64,000 bases of DNA, taken from NCBI RefSeq assembly GCF_001642575.1, contig NZ_LXNG01000006.1:1-64000 (forward strand). Reading direction: 5' to 3'. The DNA is from Xanthomonas floridensis (lineage in GTDB: Bacteria; Pseudomonadota; Gammaproteobacteria; Xanthomonadales; Xanthomonadaceae). The translations under genes were made by a program, and so were the position numbers. Below the pieces are notes generated by a model. That model ran no database searches. It worked only from the letters and a program-made list of their open reading frames with translations, and was not told where the DNA came from. Each line of letters begins with the position of its first letter. Position 1 is the first letter of the stretch. Below are positions 16,477 to 25,301 of this stretch, one piece after another.

Positions 16477-16508
16477 GAAGCCCGGTCCCCCGACCGGGCT
16501 TCTTTTTT
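16477..16508 (+). terminator. Rho-independent terminator of ax21
   Basis: An 11-bp perfect stem (16477-16487 with 16492-16502, GAAGCCCGGTC / GACCGGGCTTC), a 4-base loop and a run of six T. It stands 46 bp after the ax21 stop. Confidence 0.92.
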
Positions 16509-16792
16509 GGGCGATCGGTGGAAAGGAGATGCTGCCTTGCTGCGCGGCGGCTGAGTGTCTCCGGCATCGCCTGTGTTCTCAGCGAGTGGCCACTGGCCGG
16601 CATGTCCAATGCCAACCGCGCAGAAGCGCCATCACGCCCCGGGGCGAAATTGCAGCCCGCAGCGCGTGGGCACGCCGCACGCGGGTATCACTGATATGCG
16701 CTCACCACCGAGGCAGCGAGGAATGCGCCAAGGCGTGCTCCCTCTGTCATTGCGGGTTCGGCGCAGCCATTGACGCCACCACGCTACGCCAA

Positions 16793-16823
16793 ACAAAACG
16801 CCCGGCAATGCCGGGCGTTTTGT
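16793..16823. terminator. Bidirectional hairpin terminator before gpsA 3' end
   Basis: A perfect stem (ACAAAACGCCCGGC / GCCGGGCGTTTTGT) with an AAT loop and A/T runs on both sides, so it can work in either direction. It lies 38 bp past the gpsA stop codon and closes the 430-bp gap after ax21. Nothing else was recognised in that gap. Confidence 0.85.
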
Positions 16824-16860
16824 GTGCATCAATCACTTGCCGCCATCGGCATGCAGATGA

Positions 16861-17886
16861 TCAGGTAAACAAGGTCTGCGGATACTCGGGCTTGCGCTCG
16901 CGTGCCAGCAGGCCCTGCAAACCGGCCTCCGGCGTGATCTCGCCATGCAGGACTGCGCGCACGGCATTGGAGATCGGCAGTTCGATGCCGTGCTGCTCGG
17001 CCTGGCGCATGACTTCGTCGGCCGTCTGCACCGACTCGACCACCTGGCCGATCTCGCGGATCGCGTCGTTCAAGCTCTGTCCGCGACCCAACGCCAGGCC
17101 CAGCCGTCGGTTGCGCGACAGATCGCCGGTGCAGGTGAGCACCAGATCGCCCAACCCGGCCAGCCCCATCAGGGTTTCCGGGCGCGCACCGATCACCGCG
17201 GCCAGACGCAACATTTCGTTCAAGCCCCGCGTGATCAAGCCGGCGCGGGCGTTGAGGCCAAGCTGCATGCCGTCGGCCACGCCGGTGGCCACGGCCAGCA
17301 CGTTCTTCATCGCGCCGCCCAGTTCGGCACCCACCATGTCATCGCCGGTGTAGGCACGGAAGGTGGGGCCATGCATCGCATCGGCCACGATTTGCGCGAA
17401 CGCGGCATCGTCGCCGTGCACGGTAATGGCGGTCGGCAGGCCAAGCGTGACTTCCTTGGCGAAGGACGGCCCGGTCACCACGGCCAGCGGAACCGCCGGG
17501 CCAAGCAGATCGCGCGCCACTTCATGCAGGAAGCGTCCGGAACCCGGTTCGAAGCCCTTGGTCGCCCATGCCACGCCCGCGTTGGCCGGACGCAACGGAG
17601 CGATCAGCCGGACCGTTTCGGTGAAGGCATGCGAGGGCACCACCACCAGAATCCAGGTAGCGTCGGCGACAGCCGCCTGCAGGTCGGTGGTGGCACGCAG
17701 ACTGTCGGGCAGCGGAATGCCGGGCAGGTAACGCACGTTCTCGTGGGTGCGGTCGATGGCATCCACCATCGCCGCATCGCGGCCCCAGAGCACGGTCGGA
17801 TGACCGTGCCTGGCGAGCAGCGCGGCCAGGGCCGTGCCCCAGGAACCGGCGCCGAGAACGGCGATCTTGTGGGTCGAATCGCTCAT
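16861..17886 (-). CDS. gpsA: NAD(P)H-dependent glycerol-3-phosphate dehydrogenase GpsA
   Basis: 341 residues. The N-terminal Rossmann fold shows [10 protein letters not shown], and the catalytic lysine lies in [12 protein letters not shown]. The downstream [17 protein letters not shown] segment binds glycerol phosphate. GpsA reduces dihydroxyacetone phosphate to sn-glycerol-3-phosphate, the backbone for phospholipids. It begins 15 bp after secB. The rhodanese-secB-gpsA order is conserved in gamma-proteobacteria (E. coli yibN-grxC-secB-gpsA), though grxC is absent here. Confidence 0.96.
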   Translation of the reverse strand: MSDSTHKIAVLGAGSWGTALAALLARHGHPTVLWGRDAAMVDAIDRTHENVRYLPGIPLPDSLRATTDLQAAVADATWILVVVPSHAFTETVRLIAPLRPANAGVAWATKGFEPGSGRFLHEVARDLLGPAVPLAVVTGPSFAKEVTLGLPTAITVHGDDAAFAQIVADAMHGPTFRAYTGDDMVGAELGGAMKNVLAVATGVADGMQLGLNARAGLITRGLNEMLRLAAVIGARPETLMGLAGLGDLVLTCTGDLSRNRRLGLALGRGQSLNDAIREIGQVVESVQTADEVMRQAEQHGIELPISNAVRAVLHGEITPEAGLQGLLARERKPEYPQTLFT

Positions 17887-17901
17887 CGGCGCAACCGCAG
17901 C

Positions 17902-18414
17902 TTAGGCGTTGCCGGCCGGCTCTGAATCGGCCAGCGAGGTGCCTTCGTTCTGACGCTGACGCAGGGTTTCTGCATACAGGGCTTCGAAGTTGATCGGCTG
18001 CAGGTAGAACGGCGGGAAGCCACCGGCCTGGATCAGGTCGCTGACCAGGGTGCGCACGTACGGGAACAGGATGTTCGGGCACTGGGTGCCGAGCAGCACG
18101 TCGATCGCCTGCGGCTCCAGGCCGACCAGGCCGAACACGCCGGCCTGCTGCACTTCGGCCACGTAGGCGGTCTTGCCACCAGCGGTGCAGGTCAGGGTCA
18201 CGGCCAGCACGACTTCGAACGCGTTGTCGTTGAGGCGCTGCACCTTCTGATTGAGGTTCAGCTGCAGCTCGGGCTGGTTGGCGTCATTGAACACGGCCGG
18301 CGCGTTCGGCGATTCGAAGGACACGTCCTTGACGTAAATCTTTTCGATGGTGAAGGCGGGGCCAGCAGCGGCGTCGGCCGGCGCAGCGGCGCCGTTGAGG
18401 ATTTCGTCGGACAT
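17902..18414 (-). CDS. secB: Protein-export chaperone SecB
   Basis: 170 residues, a little longer than E. coli SecB because of an Ala-rich N-terminal leader ([18 protein letters not shown]). The core contains [23 protein letters not shown], the QAGVFGLVG strand and the C-terminal [11 protein letters not shown] and [14 protein letters not shown] segments typical of SecB. The tetramer holds unfolded exported proteins and delivers them to SecA. It lies in a same-strand run with the membrane rhodanese upstream and gpsA downstream. Confidence 0.96.
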   Translation of the reverse strand: MSDEILNGAAAPADAAAGPAFTIEKIYVKDVSFESPNAPAVFNDANQPELQLNLNQKVQRLNDNAFEVVLAVTLTCTAGGKTAYVAEVQQAGVFGLVGLEPQAIDVLLGTQCPNILFPYVRTLVSDLIQAGGFPPFYLQPINFEALYAETLRQRQNEGTSLADSEPAGNA

Positions 18415-18523
18415 TCCTAACTCCAGAAACGGTTCGGTGGATGCAGCGTTGAGTGATGCAGACGTGAAAACGCGAGTATCTCACGCAAGCAATGGGGGCT
18501 TGCGAGGCGCCGCACAAGGCGGA

Positions 18524-18958
18524 TCAGCGGCCCTTGATCAGTGGTAGCTCGGCCATCTGCCAGGCAGCCACGCCGCCTTCGAGCCAGTACACCTTCTCGA
18601 AGCCGGCTTTCTTCAGCGTCTTGGCCGCGCCTGCAGAGGCGTTGCCGCTACGGCAGACCACCACCACTGGCGATGCCTTGGCGTTGGTCAGCAGCTTGCT
18701 GGCCGGGTCGAACTTGGCCAGCGCCACGTTGCGGCTGCCGGCAATATGGCCCTTCTCGAAATCGGCGCTGGGCGACAGGTCGATCACCAGCGCGTCCTCG
18801 CTGTTGATCAGGCGGGTCAGCTCGGCCGGCTTGAGTGCGCGGTAGCCGCGGAACAGGCGCGCAACCTCGGTGACGATCAGGGCGATGGTCAGGCCCACCA
18901 GGGCCAGCGACAGCATGGGGTTGCGGCCGACAAAGGCCTGCAGCTCTTCGAAATTCAC
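18524..18958 (-). CDS. Membrane-anchored rhodanese-like protein (YibN type)
   Basis: 144 residues from GTG 18958 (VNFEELQAFVGRNP); a GTG 17 codons upstream is also in frame but gives an unlikely leader. One transmembrane helix (about 14-36) is followed by a rhodanese domain with the active-site loop CRSGNAS. Such domains carry a persulfide on the cysteine. The gene precedes secB in the same orientation, as E. coli yibN does, but the physiological role is not established. Confidence 0.88.
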   Translation of the reverse strand: MNFEELQAFVGRNPMLSLALVGLTIALIVTEVARLFRGYRALKPAELTRLINSEDALVIDLSPSADFEKGHIAGSRNVALAKFDPASKLLTNAKASPVVVVCRSGNASAGAAKTLKKAGFEKVYWLEGGVAAWQMAELPLIKGR

Positions 18959-19033
18959 GGGGTCAGGGTCAGTCAAGCGGGCGGGAATTGTCGCACAGCT
19001 GGCACGCACGACGGCCAGCGCACACTGGCCGGG

Positions 19034-19456
19034 CTATTGGCCCTGCCACAGATCGGGCAGGCCGCTGGCCAGCCACCAGCGTTTGCGCTCGGCATCCCAA
19101 CGCCAGATCTCGATGCTGCGCACCAGCCGTTCGGCCTGGGTATTGCGGTTGATCACCCGCAACTCCACCTCGCGGCGCAGATCACCGCTGGCGTCATCGC
19201 CGGTACGCAGCTCGCGGTAGCCGGAAATCTGCACCTGCTCGTAGCGCGAGCGTTCCAGGTCGCTAACCGGGTGGGCCTGGGCATAGGCCGGTTCGATAAA
19301 CCCCTGCGCGGCGTCGAAATCGCTCCAGCGCACCGCGGCCGTATAGGCCGCCTGGGTGGTTTCCAGCGCACGCGCCTGCGCCCGGCTGCCGGCCGAGGCC
19401 ATCCCGCTCAGTAGCGCCAACCCCAGCACAAGCACTGCCCCAATGACTGCACGCAT
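19034..19456 (-). CDS. Exported protein of unknown function
   Basis: 140 residues from ATG 19456; a GGGGGA ribosome site fits this start better than ATG 19462. A signal peptide (about 1-22) precedes a domain with AYTAAVRWSDFDAAQGFIEP and, near the end, IEIWRWDAERKRWWLASGLPD. The pattern of a small alpha/beta cone fold with a terminal W-rich strand suggests a SnoaL/DUF4440-like module, but this is only an impression. It lies between the thioesterase and rhodanese genes on the same strand. Confidence 0.65.
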   Translation of the reverse strand: MRAVIGAVLVLGLALLSGMASAGSRAQARALETTQAAYTAAVRWSDFDAAQGFIEPAYAQAHPVSDLERSRYEQVQISGYRELRTGDDASGDLRREVELRVINRNTQAERLVRSIEIWRWDAERKRWWLASGLPDLWQGQ

Positions 19457-19484
19457 CCGCATTCCCCCCGATCCAGCCCGCATC

Positions 19485-19955
19485 CTACCGTTTCGGGAAC
19501 GCCACGAAGCGCCCGCTCAAGGTGGCCGCGGCCGTTCCCGAGCCCAGCGCGATCTGCGCGCGCATGCCGATCCGCGCCTTTCCGCGCTGCCGGAAGGTGG
19601 CCAGAAACGCCTCCCAGCCGCCCAGTTCGGAGGGCGCCGCGTCGGCCACCAGTTCTTCGTACACCGGTGCCACGTAACGCAGCTGGCTATCGGCCACATA
19701 GACGTCGGCGTCGTGGCCGGCCAGTTGCAGCTGCAGCGTCAGCCAACCCCAGCCGGCCAGCGTCATCAGCGATGCCAGGCTGCCGCCGAACGCGTTGGCC
19801 TTGTCGTTGACGTTGGCCTGCAGCGGTGCACGCAGGCGCAGGGCGCCGTCGTGCAGTCCATCGACGGCGATGCCCATCGACAGCACCGGCGGCATGGCGA
19901 TGAATTGCTGCTGCAGCGACTGCAGGGCGGATGCGAGCGTGCACGAAGGAGTCAT
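19485..19955 (-). CDS. YiiD C-terminal-type hot-dog thioesterase
   Basis: 156 residues from ATG 19955 (MTPSCTLASALQSLQQQ). The hot-dog core is recognisable: MGIAVDGLHDGALRLRAPL, then NDKANAFGGSLASLMTLAGWG, which is the central helix with the family's Asn-x-x-x-(T/A)-x-FGG pattern, then VADSQLRYVAPV. This matches the thioesterase_put family represented by the C-terminal half of E. coli YiiD, without the acetyltransferase half. The substrate is presumably an acyl-CoA or acyl-ACP but is unknown. The same frame is open further upstream to 20069 without typical sequence. Confidence 0.78.
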   Translation of the reverse strand: MTPSCTLASALQSLQQQFIAMPPVLSMGIAVDGLHDGALRLRAPLQANVNDKANAFGGSLASLMTLAGWGWLTLQLQLAGHDADVYVADSQLRYVAPVYEELVADAAPSELGGWEAFLATFRQRGKARIGMRAQIALGSGTAAATLSGRFVAFPKR

Positions 19956-20219
19956 CAGAAAGGCGGGAAGACGGCGAAGGGCGGCATCATGCCGCAATGT
20001 CCGGCGAGCGTCTTGTGCAAGGAGATGACATGCGGTACCGCATGGTGAACGCGTGCAGCATCGCGGCATGACCGGTGGTGCTCAGACCGTGTCAAACCCG
20101 CACGCTGTTCGATGGCCAATTGCAGGTCAGGCAACGCTCACCACGTGTGCGCATGTGGCCTGCCTGCGCAGGCGCGATGATTCCGGCGTTTGCAGCGCGC
20201 ACGCGCTGCATCGGCGTTT

Positions 20220-21029
20220 TCAGGGGGCAAATACCACCTTGCGGTAGCCCTGCGCCACCCGCAGCAGTGCGGTGGCCTTGGCCTTCCACTGTGCGCTGCG
20301 CTGCTTCTGTGCCTGGGTCAACGGTGCGTCGATGGTGCTGGTGAACACGATCTGCTCCGGCGCTGCATGGAAGAACTTGTCCTGGATGCAGGCCGCAGGG
20401 GAAAGCTGGTAGGTGGCCAGCTGATGCGCCACCGGCGACTCGTTCCAGCCGAACAGAAAGATGTCGGCCATGGTGTGCCAGCGCGCATCGGCGGCAAGCA
20501 GCAAGCGCGCCGCCTCGCGGCTGATGATCAGTGCGCCGGCGCACACCGGCCAGCAATGCTGGTGGCGCGATGGCCGCACCAGGCGCAATTGACGGCCGGC
20601 AATCTCGGTCATCTTGGCATCGAGCTTGATCCGGTTGTAGGACGGCTCCAGCCGCACGATGCTGTTGCCGGGCGGAAGCCAGTCGGTGCTGCGCAACAGC
20701 GCCGGCAATGCATCGGACAGGTGCATATCGTCTTCGAAGATGGCGGTGTAGGCATCGTCGGAATCGGCGGCGATGCGCCAGGCCGCCTGGTGACTCAGGA
20801 AGCAGCCGATGTTGGAGGCGGTCCAGCGACGCGGGCCGCTGCTGTAGCCATCGCCGGATCCTTCCAGCGGGCGCTCACGCACGAACGCGGCAATCTGCTC
20901 GGGCGTCAAGGTGGCGCCGTCGAATGCAGGTAGCCGCTCGAACGGCAGGCCCAGTGCCTGGAACCGCGCCGACATCGCCTGCAGCCGGTCGCTGCTGCGC
21001 TGCATGTTGATGAGATAGGACTTGATCAC
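20220..21029 (-). CDS. Glycosyltransferase family 25 (LPS-type)
   Basis: 269 residues from GTG 21029 (VIKSYLINMQRSSDRLQ), with a GGAG ribosome site upstream. The INMQRSSDR opening and the FEDDMHLSD motif (the metal-binding EDD) are characteristic of GT25, the LgtB/Lex1 group that adds galactose or glucose to lipooligosaccharide cores. A late segment GALIISREAARLLL is also typical. It stands alone, convergent with the preceding genes and divergent from hemD, so the acceptor cannot be deduced. The long N-terminal extension of this frame was rejected. Confidence 0.88.
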   Translation of the reverse strand: MIKSYLINMQRSSDRLQAMSARFQALGLPFERLPAFDGATLTPEQIAAFVRERPLEGSGDGYSSGPRRWTASNIGCFLSHQAAWRIAADSDDAYTAIFEDDMHLSDALPALLRSTDWLPPGNSIVRLEPSYNRIKLDAKMTEIAGRQLRLVRPSRHQHCWPVCAGALIISREAARLLLAADARWHTMADIFLFGWNESPVAHQLATYQLSPAACIQDKFFHAAPEQIVFTSTIDAPLTQAQKQRSAQWKAKATALLRVAQGYRKVVFAP

Positions 21030-21238
21030 GGCGCCACTCCAGCTCGGTTGTCGTGGCGGATCGTGCCGCGATCGGGAGGATTTGCAAGAGGGAACGAAGT
21101 GAGATTCAGGTCTCGCAAATGATCCGAGTGCGCCGCACCGCTGTGTACACCCCGTGCGCCTGTGCCCGCCCGGCTGGTCGATCACGCGGATGCTTCGCCC
21201 GGCCGCGCACGACAGCGATGCTCTCGCATAATCACCGC

Positions 21239-22012
21239 ATGACCCGCACGGCCACCGCCAGCTGGACCCTGATTTCGCTGCGCCCCAGCGGCGAGCACGC
21301 GCCGTTGCGGCGGGCCGCCGCGCGCCACGGCGGGCGCGTGCTCGCGCTGTCGCCATGGCGGCTGCAGACCAACGACACCGCGCCGGCGCGCAGCGCGTTG
21401 CAGCAGGCGCTGCAGGCACCCATCGTGGTGTTCACCAGCCCCGCCGCAGTGCAGGCCGCGCAGCGGCTCGCACCCTTGCGCCGGCCGCCGCAGGCGCACT
21501 GGGTCGGCGTGGGCGAAGGCACCGCACGCGCGCTGCATGCCTGTGGCGTCGAGGCGGTGACCCGCCCGACCCGCATGGACAGCGAAGGCCTGCTGGCCCT
21601 GCCGCTGTTCCAGCCGCCGCTGCACACGGTGGGGCTGATCACCGCGCCCGGGGGCCGCGGCATGCTCGCTCCGGCGCTGGAGCAGCGCGGCGCCCGCATC
21701 CTGCGCGCCGAGGTGTATCAGCGCGTTGCGCTGCCTCTGCGCCGCGCGGCGGTGCAGGCACTGGTGGCGGCACTGCCGCGCAGCGTGCTGGCGCTGAGCA
21801 GTGGCGAGGCGCTGGCGCTGGTCCTGCAGCAACTGCCAAGCACGCTGGCCGACGCATGGCGGCAACGTCCGGTGGTGGCGTCCAGCGAGCGCATGTGCGC
21901 ATCCGCGCTCGCAGCCGGATTCGATCACGTGGTGCGCGCCGATGGTCCGTTGCCGGCGCAACTAGCCGAAGCCGCCGCCGCCGCCGTCATGACACCACCG
22001 CGACCTTGCTGA
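21239..22012 (+). CDS. hemD: Uroporphyrinogen-III synthase
   Basis: 257 residues from ATG 21239. HemD sequences are poorly conserved, but the two-lobe layout is visible: VVFTSPAAVQAA in lobe one and GLLALPLFQ, LITAPGGRGMLAPALEQRGA and EVYQRV in lobe two, and a VASSERMCASAL segment near the end. The enzyme closes hydroxymethylbilane to uroporphyrinogen III in haem biosynthesis. It is followed by hemX and hemY on the same strand, as in many proteobacteria. hemC is not in the window. Confidence 0.9.
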   Translation: MTRTATASWTLISLRPSGEHAPLRRAAARHGGRVLALSPWRLQTNDTAPARSALQQALQAPIVVFTSPAAVQAAQRLAPLRRPPQAHWVGVGEGTARALHACGVEAVTRPTRMDSEGLLALPLFQPPLHTVGLITAPGGRGMLAPALEQRGARILRAEVYQRVALPLRRAAVQALVAALPRSVLALSSGEALALVLQQLPSTLADAWRQRPVVASSERMCASALAAGFDHVVRADGPLPAQLAEAAAAAVMTPPRPC

Positions 22013-22115
22013 ACTGCGAACTCAAGCGCGGCTTGCAGGCGTCTGCCGACGCACGCCATGCTGTGGCGGATGACTGCGACGCCCGCGCCAGTGGCGACCA
22101 TCCGAGGATGTGCGA

Positions 22116-23093
22116 ATGACCGAAATGCCCGCTCCCGCGCGACGCGTTCCCTGGGCCTGGCTGCTGCTGGCGATCGCCGTGCTGGCCGTGGGCATCGCGC
22201 TGTTTCTCGGCTGGCGCGCGTGGCAGGGCTATCACGCAGCGCAGTTGCAGGCGGCACAGGCGCAGCAACAGCGCTGGGACGGCACGCAGCAGCTGCTGGA
22301 AACACTGCGACGCGATCAACGGCTGGCCAACGAGCGCCTGCAGGATGCGGCCGCCACCAATCGCGTGTTGCGCGACGAGATGCTGGGCCTGAGCCAGCGC
22401 AGCGCGCTGCTCGAAGAGACCGTGCAGAAACTGGCCGATCCCAACCGCCACGGCGCCCAGGCGCTGCGGCTGGATGAAGTGGAACTGCTGCTGCGGCTGG
22501 GCCAGCAGCGACTCAGCATCGCTGGCGACGCCGATGGCGCACGCCGTGCGTACGCGCTGGCCAATGGCGCGCTCAACGGCATCGACGATCCGGGCTATCT
22601 CAATCTGCGCCAGGCACTGGTGCAGGAACGCGACGCGCTGGATCGCCTCGGTGCCGGCCCGCAGGCCCAGGTAGGGCAGACCCTGGACGGCATTGCCGCC
22701 GATCTGCAGCGTCTGCCGGAGCAGACCGCGCAGGCCAGCGACGCGGCGCGGCCGTGGTGGCAGAAAGTGCTGGCGCCGTTGGTGGAGATCCGCCCCAGCC
22801 GCGGCGACGCGCTGCTGACCGGGGGCGACCGCCACGCTGCCGGCGACGCGTTGCAGATCGAACTCAGCCTGGCCCGCGCCGCCGCCGAGCGTGGCGATGC
22901 GCAGGGCCTTGCCCAGGCGCTGCGCCGGGTGGACACCTGGACCACCCGGCTGTGGCCGGATTCACCGCAACGGGCGCAGGTGCGATCGCGCCTGCGTGCC
23001 TTGCAACAAGCGCCGCTGCGTCCGCAACTGCCGGAACTGGGCACCACCCTGCTGCAACTGCAGGCCATGCGTGAAGGGAGATCCACCCAATGA
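22116..23093 (+). CDS. hemX: HemX, membrane protein of the hem operon
   Basis: 325 residues from ATG 22116, chosen over the GTG two codons upstream because GAGG at 22104 is better spaced. One N-terminal transmembrane helix (about 12-34) is followed by a long alpha-helical, glutamine-rich domain with coiled-coil character, then a conserved C-terminal helical region. HemX was named as a uroporphyrinogen methylase from its operon position, but that activity is doubtful; it is a membrane-anchored helical protein of unclear role. It overlaps hemY by 4 bp. Confidence 0.88.
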   Translation: MTEMPAPARRVPWAWLLLAIAVLAVGIALFLGWRAWQGYHAAQLQAAQAQQQRWDGTQQLLETLRRDQRLANERLQDAAATNRVLRDEMLGLSQRSALLEETVQKLADPNRHGAQALRLDEVELLLRLGQQRLSIAGDADGARRAYALANGALNGIDDPGYLNLRQALVQERDALDRLGAGPQAQVGQTLDGIAADLQRLPEQTAQASDAARPWWQKVLAPLVEIRPSRGDALLTGGDRHAAGDALQIELSLARAAAERGDAQGLAQALRRVDTWTTRLWPDSPQRAQVRSRLRALQQAPLRPQLPELGTTLLQLQAMREGRSTQ

Positions 23094-24355
23094 AAGTGTT
23101 GCGTACCGTGCTGATCCTGTTGGTTGCCGTGGCGCTGGGCGTGCTTGGTGCGCAGTGGCTCTCGCACCAGACCAGTTACGACCTGGGCAATGTGGTGGTC
23201 AGCGTCGGTGGCAACGACTACCGCGCCGCGATGCCGCAGGCGGTGTTGATCCTGATCATCGCGCTGCTGGTGCTGTGGTTGTTGTGGACCTTGATCAGCC
23301 TGCCGTTCCGCGTGTGGGGCAAGTACCGGCGCAAGAAGGGCCGCGCGCGCCTGATCGAAGGCCTGCGCGCCGCCGATCACGGCCAGTGGCAGCGCGCCGA
23401 GCGGCTATTGGTCAATGCCAGCGAAGACGAGGAAGTCAGCGGCATTGCGCTGGCCAGTGCGGTGCGGGTGGCCGATGCGCGCGGCGACGAGACGGCAGCC
23501 AATGCGCTGGCCCAACAGTTGGCCGAGCGCGATCCCACTGCGCATGCCCTGTTGCAGGGCGAACGCCATCTGGCACGCCAGCACCCGATCGAGGCGATCA
23601 ATGCGCTGGATGCCGCCGGCGCGCAGCCGCTGCCGGCGCGCGGCCTGCTGCTGCGCACCCATGCGCTGACCCAGATCGGGCGCGCCGACGAGGCCTACGG
23701 CCAATTGGGCGCACTGCGCCAGCAGGCAGTGCTGGCACCGGAGGCCTACAGCGCGCTGGAGGCCACACTGGCCGAACAGACCCTGCTGCAGGCCGGCGAT
23801 GCCAATGCGCTGGCCGAACGTTGGGAAGCGCTGCCCAAGCCGCTGCGCACCCACCCGGCGGTGGTCGGCGCCTATGCGCACCGCGCCGCCGTGCTGCATT
23901 GGGACGATGCCGCCGTGCACAGCCTGGAACAGGCGCTGGATACGCACTGGGACGAATCGCTGGTGCGCCTGTACGGGGTACTGCCGCTGGAAAAATATGA
24001 TTCGCGCCGTGCCAGCGCGCAGCGGTGGCTGACCCAGTCTCCGGACAGCCCGGGCTTGCTGTTGACGCTGGCACGCCTTGCGCGCCACCAACAACAGTGG
24101 TCGCAGGCCGAAGAGTTCCTGCATCGCGCGCTCGCCAATGGTGCCGGCAGCGATGCCTGGGAAGAGCTGGGGCACGGGTTTGCCGCCGCCGGCGACCTGC
24201 TGTCGGCCCAGCATTGCTACGCCAATGCGCTGCGTGCGGCGCGCGGCGAGCCGGTGATCGAAGGCATGCCGCAGCAGTCGCTGCGCGGGCCACTTGTCGC
24301 GGTCGGCACCACGCCTGCGGCCGATCCGCTCGCACCGGACGATCGCCTGCCTTGA
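23090..24355 (+). CDS. hemY: HemY, membrane TPR protein of the hem operon
   Basis: 421 residues. Two N-terminal transmembrane helices (about 4-24 and 48-68) are followed by TPR-like helical pairs through the rest of the protein. The HemY_N pattern is recognisable in AMPQAVLILIIALLVLWLLW and FRVWGKYRRKKGRARLIEGL. This is the proteobacterial HemY/YfgC-type protein, not the protoporphyrinogen oxidase of Gram-positives. It is translationally coupled to hemX by an ATGA overlap. Confidence 0.9.
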   Translation: MKVLRTVLILLVAVALGVLGAQWLSHQTSYDLGNVVVSVGGNDYRAAMPQAVLILIIALLVLWLLWTLISLPFRVWGKYRRKKGRARLIEGLRAADHGQWQRAERLLVNASEDEEVSGIALASAVRVADARGDETAANALAQQLAERDPTAHALLQGERHLARQHPIEAINALDAAGAQPLPARGLLLRTHALTQIGRADEAYGQLGALRQQAVLAPEAYSALEATLAEQTLLQAGDANALAERWEALPKPLRTHPAVVGAYAHRAAVLHWDDAAVHSLEQALDTHWDESLVRLYGVLPLEKYDSRRASAQRWLTQSPDSPGLLLTLARLARHQQQWSQAEEFLHRALANGAGSDAWEELGHGFAAAGDLLSAQHCYANALRAARGEPVIEGMPQQSLRGPLVAVGTTPAADPLAPDDRLP

Positions 24356-24363
24356 CGGGCGTG

Positions 24364-24387
24364 CGCCGCTCCCGGCCGGGAGCGGCG
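24364..24387. repeat. 24-bp perfect palindrome after hemY
   Basis: A perfect inverted repeat of twelve plus twelve bases (CGCCGCTCCCGG / CCGGGAGCGGCG) with no spacer, 8 bp past the hemY stop. It can form a very stable hairpin but has no T-run. It could be an mRNA 3'-end stabiliser or a REP-like element. Confidence 0.7.
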
Positions 24388-24570
24388 TAGGACAGCGTTG
24401 GCGGGTTGGCATTGGCGGGTTGGCGGACTGCTAGGCCGACGCATAGGAGCGTCTGGCCGCTGCCATAGCTGCCTGCACACGCACTCACCCAGCCGGTGCG
24501 CACGCATGTCGGGGAACGGCTTGGCGCGTGCAGCCCTCCATAGGTTTAACGTGCTCGACGCCAGATCCGA

Positions 24571-25116
24571 TCAGTTGCCGCGCCAGGCCGCAGGTGGTGG
24601 CGGTGGCAGCTCCTGCAGAAACGCATCGCAGGCTCCGAGATAGCGGGCCTGCCGATGACCGATCGATCGCGGCGACAACACCCGCGACCCCAGCCTCCCC
24701 ACCAGCAGCATCGCCGCCATCACTGCACTGCCGATCACCCAGCGGAACTCGCTGTGCAGCGACAGTCCGCACACCAGCAGCGCCAGCACCGAGGCCAGCG
24801 CCACAGCGACATAGCGCACCCGACGGCGCTCATGCAGGCTGCACAAGGTCAGCACATGCCCGCTGCGCTTGCGCAGCGCGATCGCCAGGATCAGATACGG
24901 CAGCACGCCCAGCAGCAGCGCCGCGTAGATCACCGGGTGGTGCCAATGGAAGATGTAGCGACGTGGCGGCATGTCGGCCGGCGCATTGCACTTCACGCAG
25001 CGCGGCGGCAGGTTGGCGCCCGGCGTGCACACTAGGACGTCGCCCTCGCGCCACACATCGCCCTGCACCGGCGTCAGGTACAGGCTGGGTGGCTCGTGCT
25101 GCGTATCGTTCGACAT
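24571..25116 (-). CDS. Small membrane protein with CxxC motif, function unknown
   Basis: 181 residues from ATG 25116 (MSNDTQHEPP). After a polar N-terminus with a CVKCNAPA motif, reminiscent of a zinc-ribbon half, come a HPVIYAALLLGVLPYLILAIAL helix and two further hydrophobic spans (about 105-125 and 127-145). The charged C-terminus ends in a proline run. It is convergent with hemY and lies beside a heptamer repeat array that forms its upstream region. I do not recognise a named family. Confidence 0.7.
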   Translation of the reverse strand: MSNDTQHEPPSLYLTPVQGDVWREGDVLVCTPGANLPPRCVKCNAPADMPPRRYIFHWHHPVIYAALLLGVLPYLILAIALRKRSGHVLTLCSLHERRRVRYVAVALASVLALLVCGLSLHSEFRWVIGSAVMAAMLLVGRLGSRVLSPRSIGHRQARYLGACDAFLQELPPPPPAAWRGN

Positions 25117-25150
25117 CCATGCGTCCTTGCAGGTTGGGGATGTGAGATCC

Positions 25151-25234
25151 GGGATTCGGGATTCGGGATTCGGGATTCGGGATTCGGGATTCGGGATTCG
25201 GGATTCGGGATTCGGGATTCGGGATTCGGGATTC
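25151..25234. repeat. Heptamer tandem array (GGGATTC)12
   Basis: Twelve perfect, uninterrupted copies of GGGATTC fill most of the gap between the thiolase gene's stop codon and the membrane-protein start. The unit recurs at 38740 and, in variant form, at 44601. The perfect copies suggest recent slippage, so length should vary among strains. Confidence 0.97.
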
Positions 25235-25301
25235 GCAAGAGCGGGTTTCGCCTTTGCAAATCCCCATTCCCGAATGCCCAATCCCACGCTGCGCAGCAGC
25301 G

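Noticed and set aside
25151..25234. CRISPR-like array
   Set aside because: Units are 7 bp with no spacers, and no cas genes are nearby. It is a simple tandem repeat.
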